Source of the DNA: an uncultured Lachnospiraceae bacterium
Lineage (GTDB): Bacteria > Bacillota_A > Clostridia > Lachnospirales > Lachnospiraceae
Direction: 5' to 3'
DNA length: 12,638 nt
Assembly: GCA_905200565.1 (NCBI GenBank)
Contig: CAJKKX010000022.1
Span: 1 to 12,638, forward strand
The notes under the pieces are model-generated. The model was not told the DNA's origin, did no database searches, and saw nothing but the letters and a program-made list of their open reading frames with translations. Both the position numbers and the translations under genes were made by a program. Each line of letters begins with the position of its first letter. The first letter of the stretch is position 1. Below are positions 6,665-12,638 of this stretch, one piece after another.

Positions 6665-7528
6665 ATGGCTTTTTCCAAAAACGCAAAGGAACTGACATAT
6701 ATTTCCTGGAAATGCCGGAGAAATGTGCTGCGGATGGTTGAGGCAGGCGGGCACGGTCATTTGGGCGGTGCCCTGTCCGCGATTGACATTGTGACAGCAC
6801 TTTATTTTTACAAGATGGCAGGAAAACCCGAGGATCCCGGGTGGGAGCAGCGCGACCGTTTCATCCTTTCGGCAGGGCACAAATGCATGTGCCAGTATGC
6901 TGTTCTGGCGGAGAGAGGATATTTTTCCAAGGATATTCTCGATACCTACGGTTCGCTGAAATCACCGATTCCCGGTCATCCGGATATGCATAAGCTTCCC
7001 GGTATTGAGGCAAATACCGGTGCTTTGGGGCACGGGCTCGCCATCGCGGCGGGCATGGCGCTGGTAATGAAGTGTGATAAGATGCAATCTCGCGTGTACA
7101 CCGTTATGGGAGACGGTGAGCTGGCGGAAGGCTCCAACTGGGAGGCAGCGGCGGCTGCCGCGCATCATCAATTGGGAAATCTGGTATTGTTTTTAGACAA
7201 TAATGGTCTTCAGATCAGCGGCAAAGTGGAGGATATCATGAATTTCATGCCGGCAGGAGAACGTTTTGCAGCTTTTGGATGGCGTGTGATGGAGATCGAC
7301 GGCAACAACATGCAGGAAATCATGTGCGCGCTGGATGCTATTCCTGCGGAGGGCACGCAGCCTACGATTATCATAGCGCATACGGTCAAGGGAAAGGGTA
7401 TTTCTTTTCTGGAAAATAAGGCATCCTGCCATTTCTGGAGCCCCTCGAAGGAAGAGCTTGGGCGCGCGGTTGCCGAGGTAGAGAATAAAATAGAAGAAAT
7501 GCGGACAGAGCTGGAGGTGAAAGTATGA
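6665..7528 (+). CDS. Transketolase, N-terminal (pyrophosphate-domain) subunit
   Basis: First half of a split transketolase that binds thiamine diphosphate at the dimer interface with the downstream subunit and moves two-carbon ketol units. Its 287 residues carry GHGHLGG (29-35), SAGH (69-72), GHPD (104-107) and GALGHG (119-124). The thiamine/Mg motif runs from GDGELAEG (149-156) to DNNGLQISG (178-186), with HTVKGKG after it. Two places differ from ordinary split transketolases as I remember them: GHL instead of GHP in the first loop, and CHFWSP (255-260) where a WHG-like segment is usual. Both lie near the substrate channel, so an unusual donor or acceptor is possible. It follows the isomerase stop directly, in the same frame, and overlaps the C-terminal subunit by ATGA, ensuring balanced synthesis. 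Confidence 0.93.
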   Translation: MAFSKNAKELTYISWKCRRNVLRMVEAGGHGHLGGALSAIDIVTALYFYKMAGKPEDPGWEQRDRFILSAGHKCMCQYAVLAERGYFSKDILDTYGSLKSPIPGHPDMHKLPGIEANTGALGHGLAIAAGMALVMKCDKMQSRVYTVMGDGELAEGSNWEAAAAAAHHQLGNLVLFLDNNGLQISGKVEDIMNFMPAGERFAAFGWRVMEIDGNNMQEIMCALDAIPAEGTQPTIIIAHTVKGKGISFLENKASCHFWSPSKEELGRAVAEVENKIEEMRTELEVKV

Positions 7529-8463
7529 TCGGGGAGAAGCTGGATCCGAGAAAAACCTTTGGCGCTGCGGTGACGGAGATCGCTGAAAGCAGGGAAGATA
7601 TTGTGATTTTATCTGCCGACAGCGGAGGAAGCTCCGGGTTTAAAGAATTTGCCAAAAACCACCCGGAGCGCTATTTTGAATTTGGAATTATGGAGCAGGG
7701 TGTGACAGGTATCGCCGCAGGTCTGTCTGCGATGGGAAAGACGCCGGTCTTTTGCGCGATCGCGCCGTTTGTCACCTGCCGTAATTTTGAGATGTTTCGC
7801 AACGATTGCGGTTATATGCGCCAGAATGTGAAGATCGTTGGAAGAAACGGCGGCTTTACCTATTCAGACCTGGGAGCGACACATCATTCTCTGGAGGATT
7901 TTGCGATTATCCGCATGATACCGGGTGTGGTTATACTGGCTCCGCAGACTCCGGGCGAGATCCGGGCGGCAGCAAGAGCAATGCTGGATTTCGAAGGTCC
8001 GGTATATATGCGGATCGGTAATCCGCCGATGGAGGAGCTGTGGGAGGAAAAGGAATTTGAGATCGGGAAGGGAAGTATCCTGCGGGAAGGTACGGACCTT
8101 GCCATTATTACCACCGGAACATCGACGGCAAATGTGCTCTGTGCAGCGAATCTGTTGGAAGAAAAGGGAATTTCCGCGATGGTGGTGGGAATGCCTACGG
8201 TATCGCCTGCTGATGAAACACTGATTTTAGACGCGGCAAAAAAGACTGGAAAAATTATGACAGTGGAAGAGCATTATATTAGCGGCGGTCTTGGTTCCAT
8301 TGTAGCGGAGGTGTGCGGCAGACATTGTCCGGTCCCGGTAAAAATGCACGGGGTTAAGAAAGAATACGCAATTTCCGGACCTTATGACGAGCTTCTGAGG
8401 TATTACGGGCTGGATGCACAGGGGATTGCAATGGAAGCTGAAAAATTTCTGGTGGAAGGATAA
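7525..8463 (+). CDS. Transketolase, C-terminal (pyrimidine-binding) subunit
   Basis: Second half of the split transketolase. It contains the Pyr domain with the cofactor-activating glutamate in FGIMEQ (E57), a GIAAGLSAMGKTP segment, the aromatic/arginine stretch PFVTCRNFEMFRND (81-94), and GATHHSLED (118-126), whose histidines face the substrate. The C-terminal transketolase domain begins near residue 185 (GSILREGTDLAIITTG) and includes VEEHYISGGLGS. The length of 312 is standard. The start overlaps the stop of the N-terminal subunit (ATGA) with GGAGG (7513-7517) upstream. With the isomerase before it, it most simply runs a pentose-phosphate type exchange, using glyceraldehyde 3-phosphate from the aldolase as acceptor. 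A dedicated ketose-to-tetrose cleavage role is an alternative. Confidence 0.93.
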   Translation: MIGEKLDPRKTFGAAVTEIAESREDIVILSADSGGSSGFKEFAKNHPERYFEFGIMEQGVTGIAAGLSAMGKTPVFCAIAPFVTCRNFEMFRNDCGYMRQNVKIVGRNGGFTYSDLGATHHSLEDFAIIRMIPGVVILAPQTPGEIRAAARAMLDFEGPVYMRIGNPPMEELWEEKEFEIGKGSILREGTDLAIITTGTSTANVLCAANLLEEKGISAMVVGMPTVSPADETLILDAAKKTGKIMTVEEHYISGGLGSIVAEVCGRHCPVPVKMHGVKKEYAISGPYDELLRYYGLDAQGIAMEAEKFLVEG

Positions 8464-8474
8464 AAGAGAATGAT

Positions 8475-9377
8475 ATGAAAAACAGTCTGGAAGGAATTTA
8501 TATTCCCGCAGTTACTGCATTCGACTGTCGGGAGACGGTTTCTGAGGAAATGATGGCATATAATATTGAGAAATGGAATCAGACGGATGTGGCAGGATAT
8601 ATGTGCCTGGGAAGCAATGGGGAATTCCGGATGCTGGATGATGAAGAATCTCTGCGTGTAATAAAAACATTTGTGGAATGCCGGTCAGAAAGTAAAGGGC
8701 TGATTGCGGGAGTGGGAAGAGAATCTCTGTATCATACGAAAAAATTCATCGACAGAATACAGAATGCTGGCTTGCAAGTGGACTATTTGTCGGTACTGAC
8801 ACCGCATTATTTTAAAAAGGCTATGGATGACAGGGCATTGATTGCATATTTTATCGCTGTAGCCGATTTCAGTCGGATTCCGGTTTTGCTTTACTGTGCA
8901 CCGGGGTTTGCAAATACAGTATGTATTTCAAGCGAGGTATTGAAAGTGCTGGCAGAGCATCCCAATATTCATGGAATAAAGGATACTTCTCAGAATATGA
9001 TGAATACATATATGGATGCAGTAGGAGAAAGAAACGATTTTCACATAATGTCCGGCTCTGTGAATACTCTGTATGGCTGTCTGAAAAGAGGCGGAAAAGG
9101 TGCAGTGATTTCTGCAGCAAATTATTTTCCACAGGCATGTGCCAGATTATTTCCATTGTGGCAGGAAGCGGGAGAGGAAATGTTTCTTTCATATTATCAT
9201 GCATTGTGCGGACGCATCCGGCAGACAGGAGCACGCAACGGCGTAGCAGGGGTGAAGGCTTGCATGAATCTCTGCGGGTATCATGCAGGAACTCCAAGAA
9301 AACCGTTACAGCCGCTGGATGACGGGCAACTCGAAGAACTGCAACATACATTATTCCTTGATGATTTGTATTTTTAA
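8475..9377 (+). CDS. DapA/NAL-family aldolase, HOGA- or KDG-aldolase-like
   Basis: Class I aldolase of the dihydrodipicolinate synthase/N-acetylneuraminate lyase family. The pyruvate-carboxylate loop is GSNGE (46-50), the catalytic tyrosine is Y140 (VLLYCAPGFANT) and the Schiff-base lysine is K169 (GIKDTS). GSNGEF plus LLY and GIKDT resembles 4-hydroxy-2-oxoglutarate aldolase and non-phosphorylative 2-keto-3-deoxy acid aldolases more than true DapA. A catabolic role splitting a 2-keto-3-deoxy acid into pyruvate and an aldehyde therefore fits. The length of 300 is normal. It lies 11 bp after the transketolase; the ribosome binding site is poor (AAGGA at 8456-8460 is 14 bases off), so it may be weakly translated or coupled. 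Its codons look slightly more AT-rich than the rest of the operon, possibly a later addition. The precise substrate is not readable. Confidence 0.85.
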   Translation: MKNSLEGIYIPAVTAFDCRETVSEEMMAYNIEKWNQTDVAGYMCLGSNGEFRMLDDEESLRVIKTFVECRSESKGLIAGVGRESLYHTKKFIDRIQNAGLQVDYLSVLTPHYFKKAMDDRALIAYFIAVADFSRIPVLLYCAPGFANTVCISSEVLKVLAEHPNIHGIKDTSQNMMNTYMDAVGERNDFHIMSGSVNTLYGCLKRGGKGAVISAANYFPQACARLFPLWQEAGEEMFLSYYHALCGRIRQTGARNGVAGVKACMNLCGYHAGTPRKPLQPLDDGQLEELQHTLFLDDLYF

Positions 9378-9383
9378 AAATCA
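9362..9383. terminator. Weak AT-rich palindrome at the convergent gene ends
   Basis: TGATTT (9362-9367) pairs with AAATCA (9378-9383) around an AT-rich loop that includes a run of T then A. It spans both stop codons and has T-rich sequence on either strand. It might act as a feeble bidirectional terminator, but there is no GC-rich stem. No better terminator exists between these genes. Confidence 0.2.
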
Positions 9384-10265
9384 GAGTGTCTTCCTCCGGT
9401 ACTCTGTGGGAGTACATCCGTATTCCCGGCAAAACAGCTTAGAGAAATAGCTTAAATGGTTAAAACCGCAGGATACCGCAATCTGGGCGATGCTGGAGCG
9501 GGTGTTTGCCAGCAGATACCGACTGACCTCCAGCCGGTATTTGTTTGCAAAATCGATGGGCGATTGCCGGAGGTAGCGTTTGAAGATAATGCAGCATTTG
9601 CTGCGGCTGATGTTTCCGGAGGCGGCTATGGCGTCGAGCGTCAGTGTGTCCTGGTAATGCTCGTATATGTATGAGACCATTTTTTTCTGCAGGGCCAGGT
9701 CGCTGTAATCGTATGCGGGTTCCTGTTCCAGCAGGGATTTGTGCTGCAGAAAGAGAATACGCCACAGAAGATAAAGGGTGCTTATAGCTTCCAGCTCATA
9801 GGCATCCTTTTCTTCCGTTTTCAGCAGAAGTATGCGGTTTAGCAGTGCCTGCACCTGTTCATGATTCGCAGAATCCGCCGTATAGTGAAAATACGCGATA
9901 TTTTTATTTTCGATAAAAGGAGCCACGTAATATTGATAAATCTTCGGGCTGGCGTTTAACAGTCCTGGGTGAAAAAGAATGCAGATAAACCGGCACTCGC
10001 GGCGCAGGTGGGCATAGCCGTAATGAAGCTGCCGGGAGTTGACGACCAGACAATCCTTTTCTTTCAGCAGAATATCACGGTCATTTATACGGTAATTCAT
10101 TTCACCTTCGATCACATAAATCAGCTCAATATCCTCATGCCAGTGGCAGAGGGCTTTCATGTCCGGATAGTTTGACAAAATGCCGGTCCGGATGTAAAGC
10201 GGGACGCCCGGATTATCATAGTGGACGATTTCTGACGCATCCTGCATAATATCAGTGTTTATCAT
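9381..10265 (-). CDS. AraC-family transcriptional regulator with N-terminal cupin sensor
   Basis: Two-domain regulator of 294 residues. The N-terminal cupin (about 25-130) has HWHEDIELIYVIEGEM (H41, H43, E47) and later SRQLHYGY, the usual sugar-sensing barrel of AraC relatives. The C-terminal DNA-binding domain (about 190-292) carries two helix-turn-helix units. The first is LDAIAASGNISRSKCCIIFKR; the second is IAQIAVSCGFNHLSYFSKLF, followed by the family's closing GCTPTEYRR. Start: ATG read from 10265 on the minus strand, with AAGGGGA a few bases upstream. It faces the catabolic operon tail to tail and is divergent from the MATE gene. Both are possible targets; the catabolic operon has no regulator of its own in the window, so control of it is a fair inference. 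The effector is unknown. Confidence 0.92.
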   Translation of the reverse strand: MINTDIMQDASEIVHYDNPGVPLYIRTGILSNYPDMKALCHWHEDIELIYVIEGEMNYRINDRDILLKEKDCLVVNSRQLHYGYAHLRRECRFICILFHPGLLNASPKIYQYYVAPFIENKNIAYFHYTADSANHEQVQALLNRILLLKTEEKDAYELEAISTLYLLWRILFLQHKSLLEQEPAYDYSDLALQKKMVSYIYEHYQDTLTLDAIAASGNISRSKCCIIFKRYLRQSPIDFANKYRLEVSRYLLANTRSSIAQIAVSCGFNHLSYFSKLFCREYGCTPTEYRRKTL

Positions 10266-10385
10266 CTGTATCCCCTTCCCTGAATACGATTGTTATAAAA
10301 ATTAAAGCGGAAAATGCTAGATATCCGCTGCCTGCTTTACTATTATTATAGCAGCGCAAAGATAAACCGGCAAGGGAGAGACGGC
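10266..10385. promoter_or_regulatory. Divergent araC-type/MATE control region with nested inverted repeats
   Basis: This 120-bp gap must hold both promoters. For the MATE gene, TAGATA (10318-10323), 17 bases, then TATTAT (10341-10346) is a possible promoter. Inverted repeats include GCGGA (10307-10311)/TCCGC (10324-10328), CGCTGC (10326-10331)/GCAGCG (10351-10356), and the alternative CTGCT (10332-10336)/AGCAG (10350-10354). They overlap the MATE promoter candidate and so could be operators. On the minus strand a TATAAC -10-like element is present without a good -35, as expected for an activated or autoregulated promoter. Confidence 0.4.
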
Positions 10386-11777
10386 ATGAAATACAGGGAA
10401 AAGGCAAAAAGAAACGGAGAATTTTATAAAAAGCTGTTTGCACTGGTGATGCCTATTGCGATGCAGAATCTTATGTCTGCAATCGTGAGCGCTTCGGATG
10501 CCCTGATGCTGGGAATGCAGGGACAGACGGCGCTCTCTGCGGTCTCTCTTGCAACACAGGTTTCGTTTGTGCTGAATCTGTTTTACGCGGCGCTGACAAT
10601 CGGGGCGACTGTCCTGGCGGCGCAGTACTGGGGAAAGGGAGACCGATGGGCGGTGGAGCAGGTGCTGGCAATCGCGCTGCGGTTGTCTGTTCTTGTTTCC
10701 GTTTTGTTTTTTCTGGCGGCGGTCTGCTGTCCTGAGCTTCTGATGCGGATATTTACAAACGGGACAGAGCTGATTGCTCCGGGGGCGTCTTATCTGCGCA
10801 TTGTGAGCGGCTCTTATCTCTGTATGGGCGTGTCGCAGATTTATCTGTGCATTATGAAAAACAGCGGAAGAACCATGAGAAGCACCATATACGGCTCGTC
10901 CGCTGTTGTAATCAATCTGATATTAAATGCGGTGTTTATCTTCGGGCTGTGCGGTTTTCCGGTGATGGGAATCCGGGGAGCGGCGCTGGCAACGCTGATT
11001 GCGAGGATAGCGGAGCTGCTCCTGGTACTGGCTGAAAACCGGAAGGAGGAGGTTGTCCGTATCCGCCTGCAGTACCTGAGAGCGCCGGACTCCGCGTTAA
11101 GAAAAGATTACATCCACTATACGACCCCGGTTCTGGCAAATGAACTGGTATGGGGATGCGGCTTTACGATGTTTTCCGTCATTATGGGACATCTGGGAAG
11201 CGATGCGGTCGCAGCCAATTCCATCGCGAATATTGTAAAAAATATTATCGCCTGCTTCTGTCTTGGCATTGGGGCAGGGAGCGGGATTATTGTCGGAAAC
11301 GAGCTGGGCAGAGGAAACCTGGAGAAGGCGAAGGAATACGGGCGGAAGCTGTGCAGGATTGCGCTTTTGGCAGGGGCGCTGTCCGGAATCGTCCTTCTGG
11401 CGTTAAGCCCGGTGATCTTCCTGTTTGCGTCGAATTTAAGCCTTTCGGCAAAAGAATATTTAAAAGGGATGCTGCTTATCTGCAGCTATTATCTGATTGG
11501 AAAATCCATCAATTCCACGGTGGTGGCGGGTATCTTCTGCGCCGGGGGAGATACGAAATTCGGATTGTGCTGCGATGCGGTGACGATGTGGGTGATTATC
11601 ATACCGGCCGGAGCAATAGCGGCGTTTGTGCTGAAGCTGCCGGTTCTCTGGGTTTATTTCTGGCTGAATCTGGATGAATTTGTGAAGCTGCCGGCGGTTT
11701 ATCATCATTATAAAAAATACAAATGGGTAAAAAATCTGACCGTGGAAAACGCGGGAATGGACAGCGGGCAGGAATAG
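10386..11777 (+). CDS. MATE-family multidrug/metabolite efflux protein
   Basis: Integral membrane antiporter of the multidrug and toxin extrusion family, 463 residues with about 12 hydrophobic helices in two similar halves. The first helix area reads LFALVMPIAMQNLMSAIV followed by DALMLG, the usual opening of clostridial MATE proteins. Later landmarks are QYWGKGD after helix 2, MKNSGRTM before helix 5, and IVGNELGRGNLEKAKEYG at the start of the second half. I start at ATG 10386 because AAGGGAGAG (10372-10380) precedes it; an in-frame upstream ATG at 10314 would add 24 residues (LLYYYYSS) encoded by the promoter region. Substrates are unknown. Its divergent position beside the AraC-type gene suggests control by that regulator. 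It ends in TAG. Confidence 0.92.
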   Translation: MKYREKAKRNGEFYKKLFALVMPIAMQNLMSAIVSASDALMLGMQGQTALSAVSLATQVSFVLNLFYAALTIGATVLAAQYWGKGDRWAVEQVLAIALRLSVLVSVLFFLAAVCCPELLMRIFTNGTELIAPGASYLRIVSGSYLCMGVSQIYLCIMKNSGRTMRSTIYGSSAVVINLILNAVFIFGLCGFPVMGIRGAALATLIARIAELLLVLAENRKEEVVRIRLQYLRAPDSALRKDYIHYTTPVLANELVWGCGFTMFSVIMGHLGSDAVAANSIANIVKNIIACFCLGIGAGSGIIVGNELGRGNLEKAKEYGRKLCRIALLAGALSGIVLLALSPVIFLFASNLSLSAKEYLKGMLLICSYYLIGKSINSTVVAGIFCAGGDTKFGLCCDAVTMWVIIIPAGAIAAFVLKLPVLWVYFWLNLDEFVKLPAVYHHYKKYKWVKNLTVENAGMDSGQE

Positions 11778-11790
11778 CTATGTTTTTACA

Positions 11791-11809
11791 TCCGCGCGAG
11801 AGCGGCGGA
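11791..11809 (+). other. Short GC-rich hairpin between MATE and acetyltransferase genes
   Basis: TCCGC (11791-11795) pairs with GCGGA (11805-11809) around a 9-base loop in the 63-bp gap. No T-run follows, so read-through into the acetyltransferase gene is expected. It may only be a processing site or chance. Confidence 0.25.
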
Positions 11810-11840
11810 AAATCAAGTAGAAAGGAAAGGTGTAAAGAAA

Positions 11841-12473
11841 ATGACAAACAAAGAAAGAAGAGACAGACAGTTACCGTATATTTCTGACAATGAGGTTTTT
11901 GAGGAACAAAAACGGGCGCGGAGGCTGACGCAGGAGCTGAATACGGCGGACAGGTCCGATTTTGACAGAATCAGTGAGATTGTAAAGGAGCTTCTGGGAA
12001 AATCAGACGGGGCTTTTATCAATCCGCCGTTTTACTGCGATTATGGCACGCACATTGAAGTCGGAAAGAATTTTTTCGCAAATTATAATTGCACGATATT
12101 GGATGTGGCGAAGGTGATAATCGGGGACAACTGCCAGATGGCGCCGAATGTGGCAATTTATACGGCGGGGCATCCGGTGCATCCCGATACCCGCAATACT
12201 GCGTATGAATACGGAATAGAGGTAACGATTGGGGACAACGTCTGGATTGGCGGAAATACCGTTATCTGTCCGGGCGTGCATATCGGGAGCAATACGGTAA
12301 TCGGAGCCGGAAGCGTAGTGACAAAGGACATTCCTGAATGGGTGATTGCGGCGGGAAATCCGTGCAGGGTCATCCGTAAAATCACGGAGGAAGACAGGAA
12401 ATATTACTTCCGCGACCGCAAGTTTGATGAGGAAGCCTGGACGGAAGTTGAGAGGATACTTAACGAAAAGTAG
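11841..12473 (+). CDS. Maltose/galactoside O-acetyltransferase-like protein (left-handed beta-helix)
   Basis: Acetyl-CoA-dependent sugar O-acetyltransferase of the LacA/Maa type, 210 residues, cytosolic and probably a trimer. An N-terminal Mac-like helical segment (about 10-55) is followed by hexapeptide repeats: VIIGDNCQMAPNVAIY, VTIGDNVWIGGNTVICPGV and IGSNTVIGAGSVVTKDIP. The expected catalytic histidine is H111 in TAGHPVHP, the LacA signature. AAGGAAAGG (11822-11830) precedes the ATG by 10 bases. The N-terminal segment is divergent from typical Mac domains, and a charged C-terminal tail (RDRKFDEEAW onward) extends past the helix. It may acetylate non-metabolised or toxic sugars for export, which would fit beside an exporter, but that link is inferred. 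It is followed after 13 bp by a second Mac-domain gene. Confidence 0.9.
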   Translation: MTNKERRDRQLPYISDNEVFEEQKRARRLTQELNTADRSDFDRISEIVKELLGKSDGAFINPPFYCDYGTHIEVGKNFFANYNCTILDVAKVIIGDNCQMAPNVAIYTAGHPVHPDTRNTAYEYGIEVTIGDNVWIGGNTVICPGVHIGSNTVIGAGSVVTKDIPEWVIAAGNPCRVIRKITEEDRKYYFRDRKFDEEAWTEVERILNEK

Positions 12474-12486
12474 AGGAGAATGTGTC

Positions 12487-12638
12487 ATGAACATGCATGA
12501 GAGAATCCGTGACGGAAAGTTGTTTACGGATATGTGCGAGGGGTTGCCGCAGGAACGGCTGCAGGGAAAGCGGTACATGAAGGAGTTTAATGACAGCGCG
12601 CCGGATGAACCGGAGAAAAGATGTGAGCTTATCGGCAG
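12487..12638 (+). CDS. Second maltose/galactoside O-acetyltransferase, N-terminal part only
   Basis: The gene runs off the window end. The 50 complete codons encode a canonical Mac (maltose acetyltransferase N-terminal) domain, with ERIRDGKLFTDMCEGLP, ERLQGKRYM and KEFNDSAPDEPEKRCELIG, like the start of LacA/Maa. The start at 12487 has GAGGAG (12473-12478), which overlaps the stop of the previous gene; ATG 12493 is an alternative, two codons later. No catalytic residues are inside the window. Together with the previous gene it makes a tandem acetyltransferase pair in one transcript. Confidence 0.82.
   Translation, partial: MNMHERIRDGKLFTDMCEGLPQERLQGKRYMKEFNDSAPDEPEKRCELIG

Noticed and set aside
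6194..6880. Long minus-strand open frame of 228 codons across the isomerase
   Set aside because: It is antisense to the isomerase and transketolase genes, shows no recognisable domain, and has cysteine- and histidine-rich composition typical of a shadow frame.
6221..8463. A full sulfoquinovose (sulfo-transketolase) operon
   Set aside because: Only the isomerase and split transketolase resemble it. No sulfoquinovosidase, sulfosugar isomerase or sulfonate exporter is visible, and the rest of the operon is built for 2-keto-3-deoxy acids.
1..12638. Mobile element, prophage, CRISPR or toxin-antitoxin content
   Set aside because: No transposase, integrase, terminal repeats, spaced repeat array or small toxin/antitoxin gene pair could be found.

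Overview
The window looks like chromosome from a Gram-positive anaerobe of the Lachnospiraceae/Clostridia type. The grounds are strong AGGAGG-type ribosome binding sites, moderate GC coding sequence with AT-rich control regions, an ATPase-less CUT1 sugar ABC transporter, a split (two-gene) transketolase and a MATE/AraC accessory neighbourhood. The genus cannot be fixed from the sequence. I see no rRNA, tRNA, CRISPR array, insertion sequence or prophage.

Bases 1-207 are an AT-rich control region. Bases 208-9377 are one plus-strand catabolic operon of ten tightly packed genes: KDPG/KDPGal-type aldolase, KDG kinase (interrupted by an in-frame amber codon), a DgoD-like sugar-acid dehydratase of the mandelate racemase/enolase superfamily, two CUT1 permeases, their binding protein, an RpiB/LacA/LacB-type isomerase, transketolase N- and C-halves, and a DapA/HOGA-like aldolase. 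Most junctions overlap or are under 25 bp. The exception is a 113-bp gap before the binding protein, which holds a long-range hairpin and a possible internal promoter.

The operon can be read as: import of a sugar-acid-related compound; dehydration to a 2-keto-3-deoxy acid; then either phosphorylation and KDPG-type cleavage (pyruvate plus glyceraldehyde 3-phosphate) or direct cleavage by the DapA-family aldolase. The direct route matters because the kinase reading frame is broken. The isomerase and split transketolase add a second branch. The isomerase lacks several residues that ribose-5-phosphate isomerase B uses for ring opening and phosphate binding, so its substrate is probably not ribose 5-phosphate. 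An open-chain aldotetrose made by the transketolase, as in the sulfo-transketolase pathway of Clostridia, is an attractive but unproven alternative. This is the best candidate in the window for an undescribed pathway.

Bases 9381-10265 (minus strand) encode an AraC-family regulator, convergent with the operon with only 3 bp between stop codons. A 120-bp divergent region with nested inverted repeats separates it from a plus-strand MATE exporter (10386-11777). Two tandem Mac/hexapeptide-repeat sugar O-acetyltransferases follow, the second cut off by the window end.
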